From: an uncultured Bacillota bacterium | Lineage (GTDB): Bacteria > Bacillota > Clostridia > Oscillospirales > Oscillospiraceae | Length of the DNA stretch: 53,980 bases | NCBI GenBank assembly: GCA_947650875.1 | Contig: CANSXE010000006.1 | Location: forward strand, 1-53,980 | Direction: 5' to 3' | Notes under the pieces: model-generated | Databases searched by the model: none | Told to the model about the DNA's origin: nothing | Seen by the model: the letters and a program-made list of their open reading frames with translations, nothing else | Translations under genes and position numbers: made by a program | Shown: piece by piece, positions 6,654 to 15,090 of the stretch | Layout of the letters: each line of letters starts with the position of its first letter | How positions within the stretch are numbered: the stretch's first letter is position 1

Positions 6654-7485
6654 TCACCAGAAAGGTCAGCGCAAACCACACCGCCAGATACAGGGTGACG
6701 GCTGCGCCGGCGGAGCCGCCCACATAGTAGGAGGTCATCAGCCCTGCGACCCCGGCCAGGACGGCCCCCAGCAGGGAGAACAGGTGGTACTGCCGCATAT
6801 TCCGGGCCACGTTCCGGGCGGCGGCGGCGGGGAGAACCAGCAGGGAATTGATCACCAGCAGGCCCACCCAGGTCATGGACAGGGTCACCACCACGGCGAT
6901 GGCCATGGAGAACACCGTCTCCTGCCAGAAGACCCGCACCCCCCGGCTGTCGGCCAGGGCGGGGTGGACGGCGGAGAGCATAAGCTGGTTAAAGCTCACC
7001 GCCCACAGCAGGACCACCAGCAGCAGAATCAGGGCCAGCAGGCCCACCTTGGCGGGCTCCACCGACAGGATGTCCCCCACCAGCAGGGCATTGAATCGGG
7101 TGAAGGACCGGCCGTTTAAGGTGGACAAAAAGATGCCCAGAGCCACGGCGGTAGAGGAAAACACCCCAATCACCGTATCGCTGGCCAGGGCGGAGCGGCG
7201 GCGCACCACGTTAAAGAGCAGGGCAAAGAGAACGGCAAAGGCAACAGCCGCCCAGGTGGGCTCGCGGAAGCCGCACAGAGCCCCGATGGCCATGCCGGTG
7301 AAGGCGGAGTGGCCCAGGGCGTCAGAGAAGAAAGACATGCGGCTGTGGACCACCATGGTAGATAAAATCCCGAACAGGGGGGTAATCACCAGCACTGCCA
7401 GCAGAGCATTTTTCATAAAGAACATCATTCCCGGCTGGGCCCACGCAAAGGGCAGCAGGTCCACCAGGGCGTACCAGAGGTCCAT
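6643..7485 (-). CDS. znuB: Zinc/manganese ABC transporter permease (ZnuB-like)
   Basis: A 280-aa integral membrane protein of the ABC-3 metal permease family, with about eight or nine hydrophobic segments. Typical family sequences include MSFFSDALGHSAFTGMAIG near residue 50, and the segment around STMVVHSRMSFF. It forms the channel of a high-affinity metal importer with the ATPase gene directly upstream, whose stop overlaps this start (ATGA). The His-rich binding protein two genes upstream argues for zinc. It is the last gene of the long operon from murJ, ending at a strong terminator. Confidence 0.88.
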   Translation of the reverse strand: MDLWYALVDLLPFAWAQPGMMFFMKNALLAVLVITPLFGILSTMVVHSRMSFFSDALGHSAFTGMAIGALCGFREPTWAAVAFAVLFALLFNVVRRRSALASDTVIGVFSSTAVALGIFLSTLNGRSFTRFNALLVGDILSVEPAKVGLLALILLLVVLLWAVSFNQLMLSAVHPALADSRGVRVFWQETVFSMAIAVVVTLSMTWVGLLVINSLLVLPAAAARNVARNMRQYHLFSLLGAVLAGVAGLMTSYYVGGSAGAAVTLYLAVWFALTFLVRKK

Positions 7486-8285
7486 CAGGCTCCCCCCTTT
7501 CCCATCCGCAGGTGGAAGGTCTCGTAAAATTCCGGGGAGGACAGTACCTCCTCCGGCGGGCCCAGCTTCAGCACCCGGCGGTTGAGGAGGATCACCTTGT
7601 CGGCGAACTGGCTCAGGGTGGCAAAGTCGTGGGTGGACAGGAAAATGGACAGGTCATATTGGGTGCGCAGCTCGTCCAGCATATCCAGGAGCTGGTGCTC
7701 CCCCTCGATGTCCACCCCGGACAGGGGCTCATCCAGGATGAGGATATGGGGCACCGGCTCCAGGGCCAGAGCCAGCAGCACCCGCTGGAGCTGTCCCCCG
7801 GACAGGCCGCCCATGGGCCGGTCCAGGAGGTCCTCCCCGTGGACCCGGGCCAGACAGGCGGCGGCCCGGTCCCGGTACTTGGCCGGGATGGGCAGCCACA
7901 CCGGCCACTTCGCTGTGGCGGCGATGAAGAAGTCCAGCACCGACACCGGGTCCCCCCGGTCGAAGTTGGGGGCCTGGGGGACATAGCCCACCAGGGGCCT
8001 GGCCCCGCCGGTCATTTCCCCGTCGGCCAGCCGGATGGCCGGTCCCCCGGCGGGGGAGAAGGTGATCTTCCCCTTGTAGCCCATCTGCCCCAAAATACTC
8101 CGGAAGAGGGTGGACTTGCCCGCCCCGTTGGGGCCAATCAGGGCCGTGATCTCCCCGCAGTGGAGGTGGAAGGACACATCCTCCAGGATGGAGTCCCCCT
8201 CCAGCTTTACGGACAGGCCCTCTAATTTCAGGCAGCAGCTGTCGGCGCACCCGGCGGACAGCTTTCCGTGCTTGATTTTTCTCAC
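7485..8285 (-). CDS. znuC: Zinc/manganese ABC transporter ATPase (ZnuC-like)
   Basis: A 266-aa ATPase. Walker A is GPNGAGKSTLF near residue 53, signature LSGGQLQRVLLALAL, Walker B ILILDEPLSGVD, H-loop STHDF. The tail contains many charged and Gly residues typical of ZnuC/MntB-type ATPases. The Cys-rich N-terminus (CADSCCLKLEG) is unusual and might bind metal. Both ends overlap neighbouring genes by four bases, so it is tightly co-translated with the binding protein and the permease. Confidence 0.9.
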   Translation of the reverse strand: MRKIKHGKLSAGCADSCCLKLEGLSVKLEGDSILEDVSFHLHCGEITALIGPNGAGKSTLFRSILGQMGYKGKITFSPAGGPAIRLADGEMTGGARPLVGYVPQAPNFDRGDPVSVLDFFIAATAKWPVWLPIPAKYRDRAAACLARVHGEDLLDRPMGGLSGGQLQRVLLALALEPVPHILILDEPLSGVDIEGEHQLLDMLDELRTQYDLSIFLSTHDFATLSQFADKVILLNRRVLKLGPPEEVLSSPEFYETFHLRMGKGGA

Positions 8286-9211
8286 TTCAGCACCTCCGCA
8301 ACTGTCCGCAAATTTTGGACAATGGCCCGTTCATAGTCCTCAACACCTGTTCCCTCGCCGCTCATCACCATATCCAGCTGATACACACCGCAGCCTGTCT
8401 CCCGGCTGATGGCCTTGGCAGTGGCGTCGGAGCCGCTGACCTCGGTGAAAATGGCCGGGATGTGATACTCTCGCACCAGCTCCGTAATCTCCACAATCTC
8501 GTGGGCGCTGGCTTCGCTGCCCGCCTCCTCCTCAATGGAAGCAAGAAGCTCCAGGTCAAAGGCCCTGGCAAAGTATTGAAACCCATCATGAAAAGTAATC
8601 AACTTGGGCCGTTCTCCCTGCTGAGACGAACATTCATCCCATATATCCTGCATGCTCCCCTGGTAAGAACGCAGCGCCGCGTCGCTCAGCCTGGCGTTTT
8701 CCTCATACTCCGCCGCGTAGTCTGCGTCTATAATCACCAGATGATTGCGCAGATTAGCCAACATGATTCTCGCATTTTCCGGGTCCATCCAGTAGTGGGG
8801 GTCCCAGTGGCCGTGGTCGTGGCCGTCCTCCCCGTCCTCATCGTGGTGGTGGGAGAGATTTTCCAGCAGCTCCACTCCCAGGGAGCAGTCAATCACCCGG
8901 GCGTCCGTGGCGGCCAGGGCGTCCTCCAGAAACTCCTCCAGTCCTGCACCGTTGACGGCAATGATGTCGGCCCGCTCCAGCTTCTTCATGTCCGCCATAG
9001 AAAGGGTGTAGTCGTGGAGACAGCTGGTACTCCCGGTGTCCAGCCGCTCCACCGCCACACCGTCCACCCCCTGAGTCAGGGAGGAGGTAAACAGGTAGAT
9101 GGGGTAGGTGGTGCACACCACAGTGAGACGGGCCGTCTCCTCCCGGGTCGGGGCACAGGCGGGGAGAGCCAGGATGAGGGTCAATATGGCAGTCAGAATC
9201 GTTTTTTTCAT
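8282..9211 (-). CDS. znuA: Zinc-binding lipoprotein (ZnuA-like)
   Basis: A 309-aa substrate-binding protein of the cluster A-I metal family. A lipoprotein signal ends at LALPAC with Cys19 as the lipid anchor. Metal-ligand histidines are expected at His66 (CLHDY), His139 (DPHYWMDP) and His208 (FHDGF). The loop at residues 121-139 contains HHHDEDGEDGHDHGHW, the His/Asp-rich loop that marks zinc-specific ZnuA proteins. A ribosome site AGGAG lies about 6 bases upstream. It starts 21 bp after the csaB fusion gene and has no clear promoter of its own, so zinc uptake appears tied to the surface-polymer operon. No Zur box was found by eye. Confidence 0.92.
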   Translation of the reverse strand: MKKTILTAILTLILALPACAPTREETARLTVVCTTYPIYLFTSSLTQGVDGVAVERLDTGSTSCLHDYTLSMADMKKLERADIIAVNGAGLEEFLEDALAATDARVIDCSLGVELLENLSHHHDEDGEDGHDHGHWDPHYWMDPENARIMLANLRNHLVIIDADYAAEYEENARLSDAALRSYQGSMQDIWDECSSQQGERPKLITFHDGFQYFARAFDLELLASIEEEAGSEASAHEIVEITELVREYHIPAIFTEVSGSDATAKAISRETGCGVYQLDMVMSGEGTGVEDYERAIVQNLRTVAEVLK

Positions 9212-9232
9212 TGGTATTCTCCTGTAGGGACG

Positions 9233-11440
9233 TCATGATTTCGTCCCCTCCAGCAGCTCCAGCAGCAGCCGTTCGTTTTCCCCTGCGGCCTGGGTAAGCT
9301 GGGCGGACTTCTCCCGCAGACGGGCGAGAACATTGTCGTAATTGGCCATAAGCTCGTCGGCACGGCGGATGGCCTCATCGCCGTCGAAGGTCTCCACATC
9401 TCCGGCGGCGGGCAGGTCCAGCTCCTTCAGGTAGCTGGCCACCTTGGGGTCGTAGACCAGCCCCATGGCGGGCACCGCCATCCGGGCGGCAAAAATGAGG
9501 GTGTGCAGCCGCATGGCCAGGCACAGCCGGGCCTGCCCCAGCACCCCCATCAGCTCTCTGGGGGTAACGGAAGCGTCCAGCACATAGGAGGGTTCCTCCA
9601 TCCGAGCCCGTACCTGAGCGGTAGCCTGCCGGTCCCGTCCGGGCTGCATCAGAAGAAACAGCACCTCCAGCCCGTGGACCCGGCGCAGATGGTCGCACAG
9701 TCTGGCCAGCTGAGCAAAGAAGCCGTCCACCTTCTGCCAGTCCCGCACCGACACCGCCGTAAAGGGTCTCCCCTGGGGCAGGCCAGAGGTCTGAAGCAGC
9801 TCCAGCGACCGGCTCTCCCCGGCGGGCTCCAAATGGAACACCGGGTCGGCGGTAACCTGGGCGGGACGGGTAATTCCCATCCGCTCCAGCTCCAGGGCGG
9901 AGGCGTGGTCCCGGAGGGTAACCAGCGCCGCCCGCTCCACCACCCGCTTTACCCGGCGGCGGTTGGCCGGCTTGCGCACCGGGCCGATGCCGTTGGCATA
10001 GAGCATCACCGGCTTGCGCAGCAACTGGGCACATCGGATGACCGACAGATAGTACAGCAGCGACCGGGTGGAGGTGGTGTCCTGAAGCAGGCTGCCTCCG
10101 CCGGAGAGCAGCACATCCCCCCGCCCCAGGGCGCGGAGCACCCGCAGCATCCGAAAGCGGGGAATGGCGTCCAGGCCATACTGCCTGCGGGTCAGCTCCG
10201 GGTCGTTGGACAGCACCGTCACCGACACATCGTCGCTGGCCGCCCGGATGGCCTGCTGAATGGAATCCAGAATAGCGTCGTCCCCGGCGTTGCCAAAGCC
10301 ATAGTAGCCGCTCATTACCACCTGGTATTTTTTCCGTCTCACCGCAGCGTAGACCGACAGGCAGTCCTCCGCCATACGGCTGACGGAATACCGCTCCATA
10401 ACCACCTGCCGGCCGTAGTCACCCAGCTCCTTCCGCCGCTCCGCGGGCAGGGCAAGGGCGGCGGTAATCTCGTCAAAGAGCTGGTCCCCGGTGGATACCG
10501 GGTCGGTGCGGCAGCAGAAATTGGTGTCCACCGCCTTCTCCAACAGCTCCGGCGTAAACAGGCCGGTGTGGCCCTGGGCGCCGGACAGCACCGCAGGCTT
10601 GCCGGCAGCCATGGCTTCCAGCGCCGCCCGGGACACTCCGACAAACAGGTCGCAGGCAGCCACCAGACGGTTCACATCGGTGCGGGGACCGGTGAGGATG
10701 AGACAGTCTCTGCCCAGCGTCTCATTCACCTGCCTGGCCCGGGCGGCAAGCTCGCTGTAAACGTCGCCGCCGCCGATCATCAGAATGCGCAGCCCTGGTG
10801 CCTGACCGCACAGCCGCGGAGCCAGCTCGATGAGCTGCCGCGCCGTGTAGGAGCTGGCCTGATCCAGCCGGCTGACATGGGCCACCACCGGGTCGTCTCC
10901 CAGGCCCAGCTCTGCCCGGACATCCCCGCCGGACACCTCCGGCGAAAATTTGTCCGTGTCGATGCCGTTGATGGTCAGGGTAATCCGGGACTCCGGGATA
11001 TTGTACTGCTTCATCAGATAGTCCCGTATGTCCTCAGAGACAGCCAGGCTGTGCTCTCCCCAGTTGGACAGCAGCTTCAGCGCCCCGCTCACCTGATATA
11101 CTCCGTGGCAGGAGGTGACAAAGGCAAACTTGTTCCTGCGGCGCAGCTGACCGCATAAAAAGGCCGGGATTCTGGCGTGGGCGTGGACAATATCCGGTCT
11201 CTCCCGGTCGATCACCTGGCGCAGAATCCGGCGGGCCCGGCTCATGGACGCCACACTGCGCTGATTGAGCGGAGCCTGGCAGTGCCGGATGCCCGCCCCT
11301 TCCACTTCCCGGACATAGACGCCGCCGTTGGAGACAATTAATACGTCATGGCCCCGATGCTTCAGCTCTTTGGCCAGTTCCACAATGTGGGTCTCCGCCC
11401 CGCCGATATCCAGGCCCATGGTCGCCATCATAATTTTCAC
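9233..11440 (-). CDS. csaB: Glycosyltransferase-CsaB (polysaccharide pyruvyl transferase) fusion
   Basis: A 735-aa two-domain protein. Residues 1 to about 360 are a GT4-type glycosyltransferase (MGLDIGGAETHIVELAKEL at the N-terminus, DIVHAHARIPAF, and VGVSRAALEAMAAGKP, which keeps only the second Glu of the EX7E motif). From about residue 370 comes a CsaB domain (SGYYGFGNAGDDAIL, GDVLLSGGGSLLQD, ANGIGPV). CsaB adds pyruvate ketals to the secondary wall polymer, creating the ligand for SLH domains. I place the start at GTG 11440, where GGGAGG lies 7 bases upstream; a TTG five codons earlier falls inside that site. It is co-transcribed with the DUF4330 genes and murJ upstream, and znuABC downstream. 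Confidence 0.88.
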   Translation of the reverse strand: MKIMMATMGLDIGGAETHIVELAKELKHRGHDVLIVSNGGVYVREVEGAGIRHCQAPLNQRSVASMSRARRILRQVIDRERPDIVHAHARIPAFLCGQLRRRNKFAFVTSCHGVYQVSGALKLLSNWGEHSLAVSEDIRDYLMKQYNIPESRITLTINGIDTDKFSPEVSGGDVRAELGLGDDPVVAHVSRLDQASSYTARQLIELAPRLCGQAPGLRILMIGGGDVYSELAARARQVNETLGRDCLILTGPRTDVNRLVAACDLFVGVSRAALEAMAAGKPAVLSGAQGHTGLFTPELLEKAVDTNFCCRTDPVSTGDQLFDEITAALALPAERRKELGDYGRQVVMERYSVSRMAEDCLSVYAAVRRKKYQVVMSGYYGFGNAGDDAILDSIQQAIRAASDDVSVTVLSNDPELTRRQYGLDAIPRFRMLRVLRALGRGDVLLSGGGSLLQDTTSTRSLLYYLSVIRCAQLLRKPVMLYANGIGPVRKPANRRRVKRVVERAALVTLRDHASALELERMGITRPAQVTADPVFHLEPAGESRSLELLQTSGLPQGRPFTAVSVRDWQKVDGFFAQLARLCDHLRRVHGLEVLFLLMQPGRDRQATAQVRARMEEPSYVLDASVTPRELMGVLGQARLCLAMRLHTLIFAARMAVPAMGLVYDPKVASYLKELDLPAAGDVETFDGDEAIRRADELMANYDNVLARLREKSAQLTQAAGENERLLLELLEGTKS

Positions 11441-11466
11441 AACTGTCCCTCCCAATTGCGGCTTCA

Positions 11467-11488
11467 GGGGATACGCCCGCGTATCCCC
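11467..11488. repeat. Perfect hairpin in the operon spacer
   Basis: GGGGATACG and CGTATCCCC arms around CCCG, in the 56-bp gap between the DUF4330 gene and the csaB fusion. No T-run follows, so it is more likely an mRNA-processing or stability element, or a remnant repeat, than a terminator. Confidence 0.5.
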
Positions 11489-11496
11489 CCTGTCAG

Positions 11497-12030
11497 TCAG
11501 CCCTCAGCGGACGGCGCCCCCTGCGAGGGGAAAATCTCCTTTACCGTTCCGGTAAAGCTTGCCCGGCTGGTCTGGTAGCTCCGGGAGGAATTCACCCCCA
11601 GGTCGTAGATTCGGTTAATGGAGTAGCTCTTACCGGTAATCAGGCCCCAGCCCTCCACCGTGACAAGCAGGTCCACAGTGTCCTCCGCTTCCAGCAGGGC
11701 GGCGGTGCCGTCGGTGAGCCGGTCGGCCAGCTTGGTCCCGGGGTCCCGCTCCACTTGAACGTCGGTAATCTTCCCCAGGGCCCGGCCTCCGCTGGAATAA
11801 TTCTGGTCATAGAGGTAATCTTCCGTTTTGATGGCGTCAGCCGTATAACTGTCAATTCCCCGGGCCCGCACCACAAAGGTAATGGGCTGTTCTGTCACCG
11901 CGCTGCCGGTGTGGGCCTGCTTGTTTTTAACGTACAGGGCGACCGCCATGACCAGCACCACCGCAATAACCAGCACGTCGATTACGCTGATTTTGCCGAA
12001 CAGCCGGCCGTTTCTGTCGATGATCTTCAT
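11497..12030 (-). CDS. DUF4330 family protein (copy 2)
   Basis: A 177-aa protein starting MKIIDRNGRLFGKISVIDVLVI. One N-terminal membrane segment (about residues 15-34) anchors a beta-rich extracytoplasmic domain. The pattern of a short basic N-terminus, single helix and conserved ITDVQVERD stretch is that of DUF4330, a family of unknown function often found in wall-polysaccharide clusters. Its ATG overlaps the stop of the upstream DUF4330 gene. Two adjacent paralogues suggest a heteromeric membrane-anchored pair serving polymer assembly; that role is inferred from context. Confidence 0.75.
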   Translation of the reverse strand: MKIIDRNGRLFGKISVIDVLVIAVVLVMAVALYVKNKQAHTGSAVTEQPITFVVRARGIDSYTADAIKTEDYLYDQNYSSGGRALGKITDVQVERDPGTKLADRLTDGTAALLEAEDTVDLLVTVEGWGLITGKSYSINRIYDLGVNSSRSYQTSRASFTGTVKEIFPSQGAPSAEG

Positions 12031-12524
12031 CCCTGCACCTCCTCAACTGCAACAATGGGACCGCTGCCCATATAGCCTTCACCCCGGAAGTAGCCGCTGC
12101 TGCCCACCCGGATCTCGTAGCCGCCGCCCACAGTAATGGCGGCATTGGTGATGGTACAGGGCGCCTCTATCGTAACCAGCACATCCTCCATACCCTCCAG
12201 CTCGGTCCAGACCCAGCGGCGCTCCTCCTCGTCCACCACCTGGACCCGTGAGGGCACCGCCTCAACAGACACCACCTTGCCCACCTCATAGTTCTTAATA
12301 TTGTCGGCAATCTGGTCATCGGGCTGGATGACGCTGCTGGTGCCCGGAAACCACCGCTGAAAACGGACGGTATACCGGACGGTGGATGTGGCGGCAGGGT
12401 CGGCCTGAATCGGGGCATCCTGCTTTGCCGTCCGCCACAGCAGGAACGCTGCTACAGCCAAGGCCAGCACCAGAACGATGCCGTCAAAGAGGTTCAGCCG
12501 AAGACGAAAGTTAGGCTTGTTCAT
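12027..12524 (-). CDS. DUF4330 family protein (copy 1)
   Basis: A 165-aa protein with an N-terminal basic segment (MNKPNFRLRLNLFDG), a membrane helix at about residues 13-31, and a beta-rich outer domain with the motif NYEVGKVVSVEAVPSRVQV. It is distantly similar to the next gene (11497-12030), with the same order of elements, so both appear to come from an old duplication. Both ends overlap neighbours by four bases (ATGA), fixing it inside the polymer operon. Function unknown. Confidence 0.7.
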   Translation of the reverse strand: MNKPNFRLRLNLFDGIVLVLALAVAAFLLWRTAKQDAPIQADPAATSTVRYTVRFQRWFPGTSSVIQPDDQIADNIKNYEVGKVVSVEAVPSRVQVVDEEERRWVWTELEGMEDVLVTIEAPCTITNAAITVGGGYEIRVGSSGYFRGEGYMGSGPIVAVEEVQG

Positions 12525-13642
12525 GATTTGGCTCCCTTCAGGATATCCAGGTAAATATCCTCAATTTTTTTCGCAAATATTTCTCCCGTAAAACGGGCCC
12601 GGTAGATCTCTCCGGCCCGGCGGCCCATTTGGCTCAGCTCCTCCGGGGCGTCCATCAGCTGGGCCACCGCCCTGGCCAGCGCCTGGGCGTCCCGGGTGGG
12701 GAAGAGCAGCCCGTCCTCCCCGTCGTCAATCAGCCAGGGGTTGCCGCCGTAATCGCTGACCACCGCAGGCAGGCCCATGCTCATCCCCTCCAGAATGGAC
12801 AGGCTGGAGGTCTCGGTGCCGTAGGAGGCGTTTAATTGCAGGTCCAGCACCGACAGCAGGGGGGCCACATCGGACACAAAGCCCAGAAAACGGACGCTGT
12901 CCTCCAGCCCCAGCTGGGCGGTCTCCGCCCGCAGGGCGCCCTCATAGGGACCCACCCCGGCAATGAGCAGCTTGACGGGCCGGTCCTCCTCCCGCAGCGT
13001 GTGCAGGGCGCTCAGAATGTCCATGTGGCCCTTGTAGTCCTCCAGACGGGCCAGGATGCCCAGTACAAAATCCCCCTCTTCCAGCCCCCAACGGGCCCGC
13101 AGGGCATCGGTCTCCTCTTTGGGCCGCCGGACCGCCGGGGCCACTCCGTTCATCATAACGGTAATCTTTTTTTCGGAGACGCCGCCGTCGGTGAGGTTTT
13201 TGGCCGCCGCCGGGCTGACGGCGATAATCCGGTCAGCGTAGTGCTCGTTGACCAGCTTGTTGACCCACCGCCCCGGGGGATAGCGCAGCTTGGCCGGGAC
13301 AGGAAAGGCGGAGTGGCGGCTGTACACCACCGGGATTCTGCACCGCTTGGCGGCAATGCGGCCCGACAGGCAGCCGTGGGTATGGACGATATCCGGCCGC
13401 AGGCTGCCCATCAGCTCCCGGAGCCGCTTCACGTCCGCTCTGTCATAGGAGCGGTCCGCAATGCCCGCCACCTCATGGACCTGCGCTCCAGTCTCCCGCA
13501 GCGGCGGGGCCAGCAGGCTGTCCCGGGGCAGGGCCACATGGGTCTCAAAGCGCTCCCGGTCGGAGCAGCCCAGATAGTTCAGCAGCACCCGGCCCGCGCC
13601 GCCGATGTTGGTGTCGCTGATAACATTCAGTACCTTTATCAA
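12521..13642 (-). CDS. GT4 family glycosyltransferase
   Basis: A 373-aa GT-B fold glycosyltransferase. The N-terminal half begins MIKVLNVISDTNIGGAGRV and contains PDIVHTHGCLSG; the C-terminal half has the nucleotide-sugar binding stretch GILARLEDYKGH and the EX7E motif ETSSLSILEGMSMG. I choose a TTG start at 13642 because GGGAGG lies 8 bases upstream and the TTG overlaps the previous stop as TTGA, just like the ATGA overlaps elsewhere in this operon. It should add a sugar to the lipid-linked wall polymer on the cytoplasmic side. Confidence 0.88.
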   Translation of the reverse strand: MIKVLNVISDTNIGGAGRVLLNYLGCSDRERFETHVALPRDSLLAPPLRETGAQVHEVAGIADRSYDRADVKRLRELMGSLRPDIVHTHGCLSGRIAAKRCRIPVVYSRHSAFPVPAKLRYPPGRWVNKLVNEHYADRIIAVSPAAAKNLTDGGVSEKKITVMMNGVAPAVRRPKEETDALRARWGLEEGDFVLGILARLEDYKGHMDILSALHTLREEDRPVKLLIAGVGPYEGALRAETAQLGLEDSVRFLGFVSDVAPLLSVLDLQLNASYGTETSSLSILEGMSMGLPAVVSDYGGNPWLIDDGEDGLLFPTRDAQALARAVAQLMDAPEELSQMGRRAGEIYRARFTGEIFAKKIEDIYLDILKGAKS

Positions 13643-15087
13643 GCAAGCAGCCTCCCTTCGGGGAGCTGCTGCCGCTTGACGCACAGCGCTCCCAGAGCCA
13701 GATAGACCCAAAAAATAAACAGCACCCGATAGTTGTAAAAAGAGAAGTCGGTCATGGCCTGGACCATAAAGCCGCATACGCCGGAGGTAATGGCAATCTG
13801 ATGGACACGGCTTGTCCAGTCCTTCTCCCGGCTGACGGCGGTGCACATCATACGGAAAAAGACAAAAATCAGAATCAGGAAAACGCCCAGGGCGGCAATG
13901 CCCACATCGCAGACAATCTGCAAAAACAGGTTGTGGGAGTGGGGCGCGGAGATACCGTTGAGACTGTAGGCGGGGTAGACCATGTTAAAGGCGTCCGGCC
14001 CCGGGCCGATGCCGCACAGCCAGTAGTCCTTCAGCATAGCCAGCGTGCCCATCCAGATGTACACCCGGTAGGAGGTGGAGGCGTCGGACAGGTTTCCGAT
14101 GCTGGCAAACCGGGCGGTGACGGTATCGGGCAGGATCAGCCACAGCCCCGCCAGCACCACGGGGATCAACAGGATAAGCCGGGGGTTGAGCAGAATCACA
14201 AAGGCCGCCCCGGCAAAGAGCAGGCCCAGCCACGCCCCCCGGGAGAAGGTGAGCAGCATACAGATGCACATCACACCGCAGCAGCCAAAGTAAAATATCC
14301 GGCTGGACCAATTCCTGGCAGACAGCAGCTTGGCCCCGCCGATGGGAATGGCCAGAATCAGATACTGCCCCAGCATATTGGGGTTGTCCAGGGTGGCGGA
14401 GACCCGGAACTGAATGGAGGAGAACATGTCGCTGTCCACCCAGGCCTCCGACTGGTAGCCCCAGCGGAACACATACTGCAACATGCCGTAGACCGACAGG
14501 AGGGCCGCCGCCACAACCATAAAGGTGAGCAGGGTGTCCAGCTGGCTCCGGTTGGTGACGGCGTTATACAGCACCACCGAGAAGAGGATAAAGGCCACCG
14601 TGAGCAGACCCGGGTTTAAGCTGGAGTCCAGATTGACAGAGAAGAAGGTCCCCGCCATGTAGACGGCGGCGTAGAGCATCACATAGCGGTTGATGGGGGC
14701 CCAGGCCAGCCTGCGCTCCCGGTCCCGCACCAGGTTCAGCAGCAGGGAGCAGAGACCAACCGCAGCCATTCCCAGCACCGCCATGGTGGGAAACACAGGC
14801 GCAAAAACTGCCGGCATCATACACCAGAACCAGGTTTTGGTGAAGACGCTGCCGGCAAAGAGCCTGTCCAGTCTCAGCTTCTCATACAGCCAGCACAGCA
14901 CACCCCGAACGGCGGACCACAGCTTGAAGAATATACTGCTCTCCGACACTCCGGCAGTCCACCCCTGGGGGTGGAGAAACCACTGAACCACTCCGCTGGA
15001 CTGCCACTGCCTTCCGCACCAGGCGCACAGGGCCATCAATGCCTGCCAGAGCAGGCTGGCATTTAAAATATTTTTTGCCCGTTCCAT
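13639..15087 (-). CDS. O-antigen ligase / Wzy-like membrane protein
   Basis: A 482-aa polytopic protein with roughly 12 hydrophobic segments. The large extracytoplasmic loop near residues 330-400 contains TSYRVYIWMGTLAMLKDYWL, GIGPGPDAF and APHSHNLFLQ, the hallmark region of the Wzy_C (O-antigen ligase) family. Such enzymes polymerise lipid-linked repeat units or transfer the glycan onto an acceptor at the outer face of the membrane. It follows the murJ-like flippase by 3 bp and overlaps the next glycosyltransferase by four, forming one export and assembly module. Whether it acts as ligase or polymerase cannot be told from sequence. Confidence 0.85.
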   Translation of the reverse strand: MERAKNILNASLLWQALMALCAWCGRQWQSSGVVQWFLHPQGWTAGVSESSIFFKLWSAVRGVLCWLYEKLRLDRLFAGSVFTKTWFWCMMPAVFAPVFPTMAVLGMAAVGLCSLLLNLVRDRERRLAWAPINRYVMLYAAVYMAGTFFSVNLDSSLNPGLLTVAFILFSVVLYNAVTNRSQLDTLLTFMVVAAALLSVYGMLQYVFRWGYQSEAWVDSDMFSSIQFRVSATLDNPNMLGQYLILAIPIGGAKLLSARNWSSRIFYFGCCGVMCICMLLTFSRGAWLGLLFAGAAFVILLNPRLILLIPVVLAGLWLILPDTVTARFASIGNLSDASTSYRVYIWMGTLAMLKDYWLCGIGPGPDAFNMVYPAYSLNGISAPHSHNLFLQIVCDVGIAALGVFLILIFVFFRMMCTAVSREKDWTSRVHQIAITSGVCGFMVQAMTDFSFYNYRVLFIFWVYLALGALCVKRQQLPEGRLLA

Positions 15088-15090
15088 AGC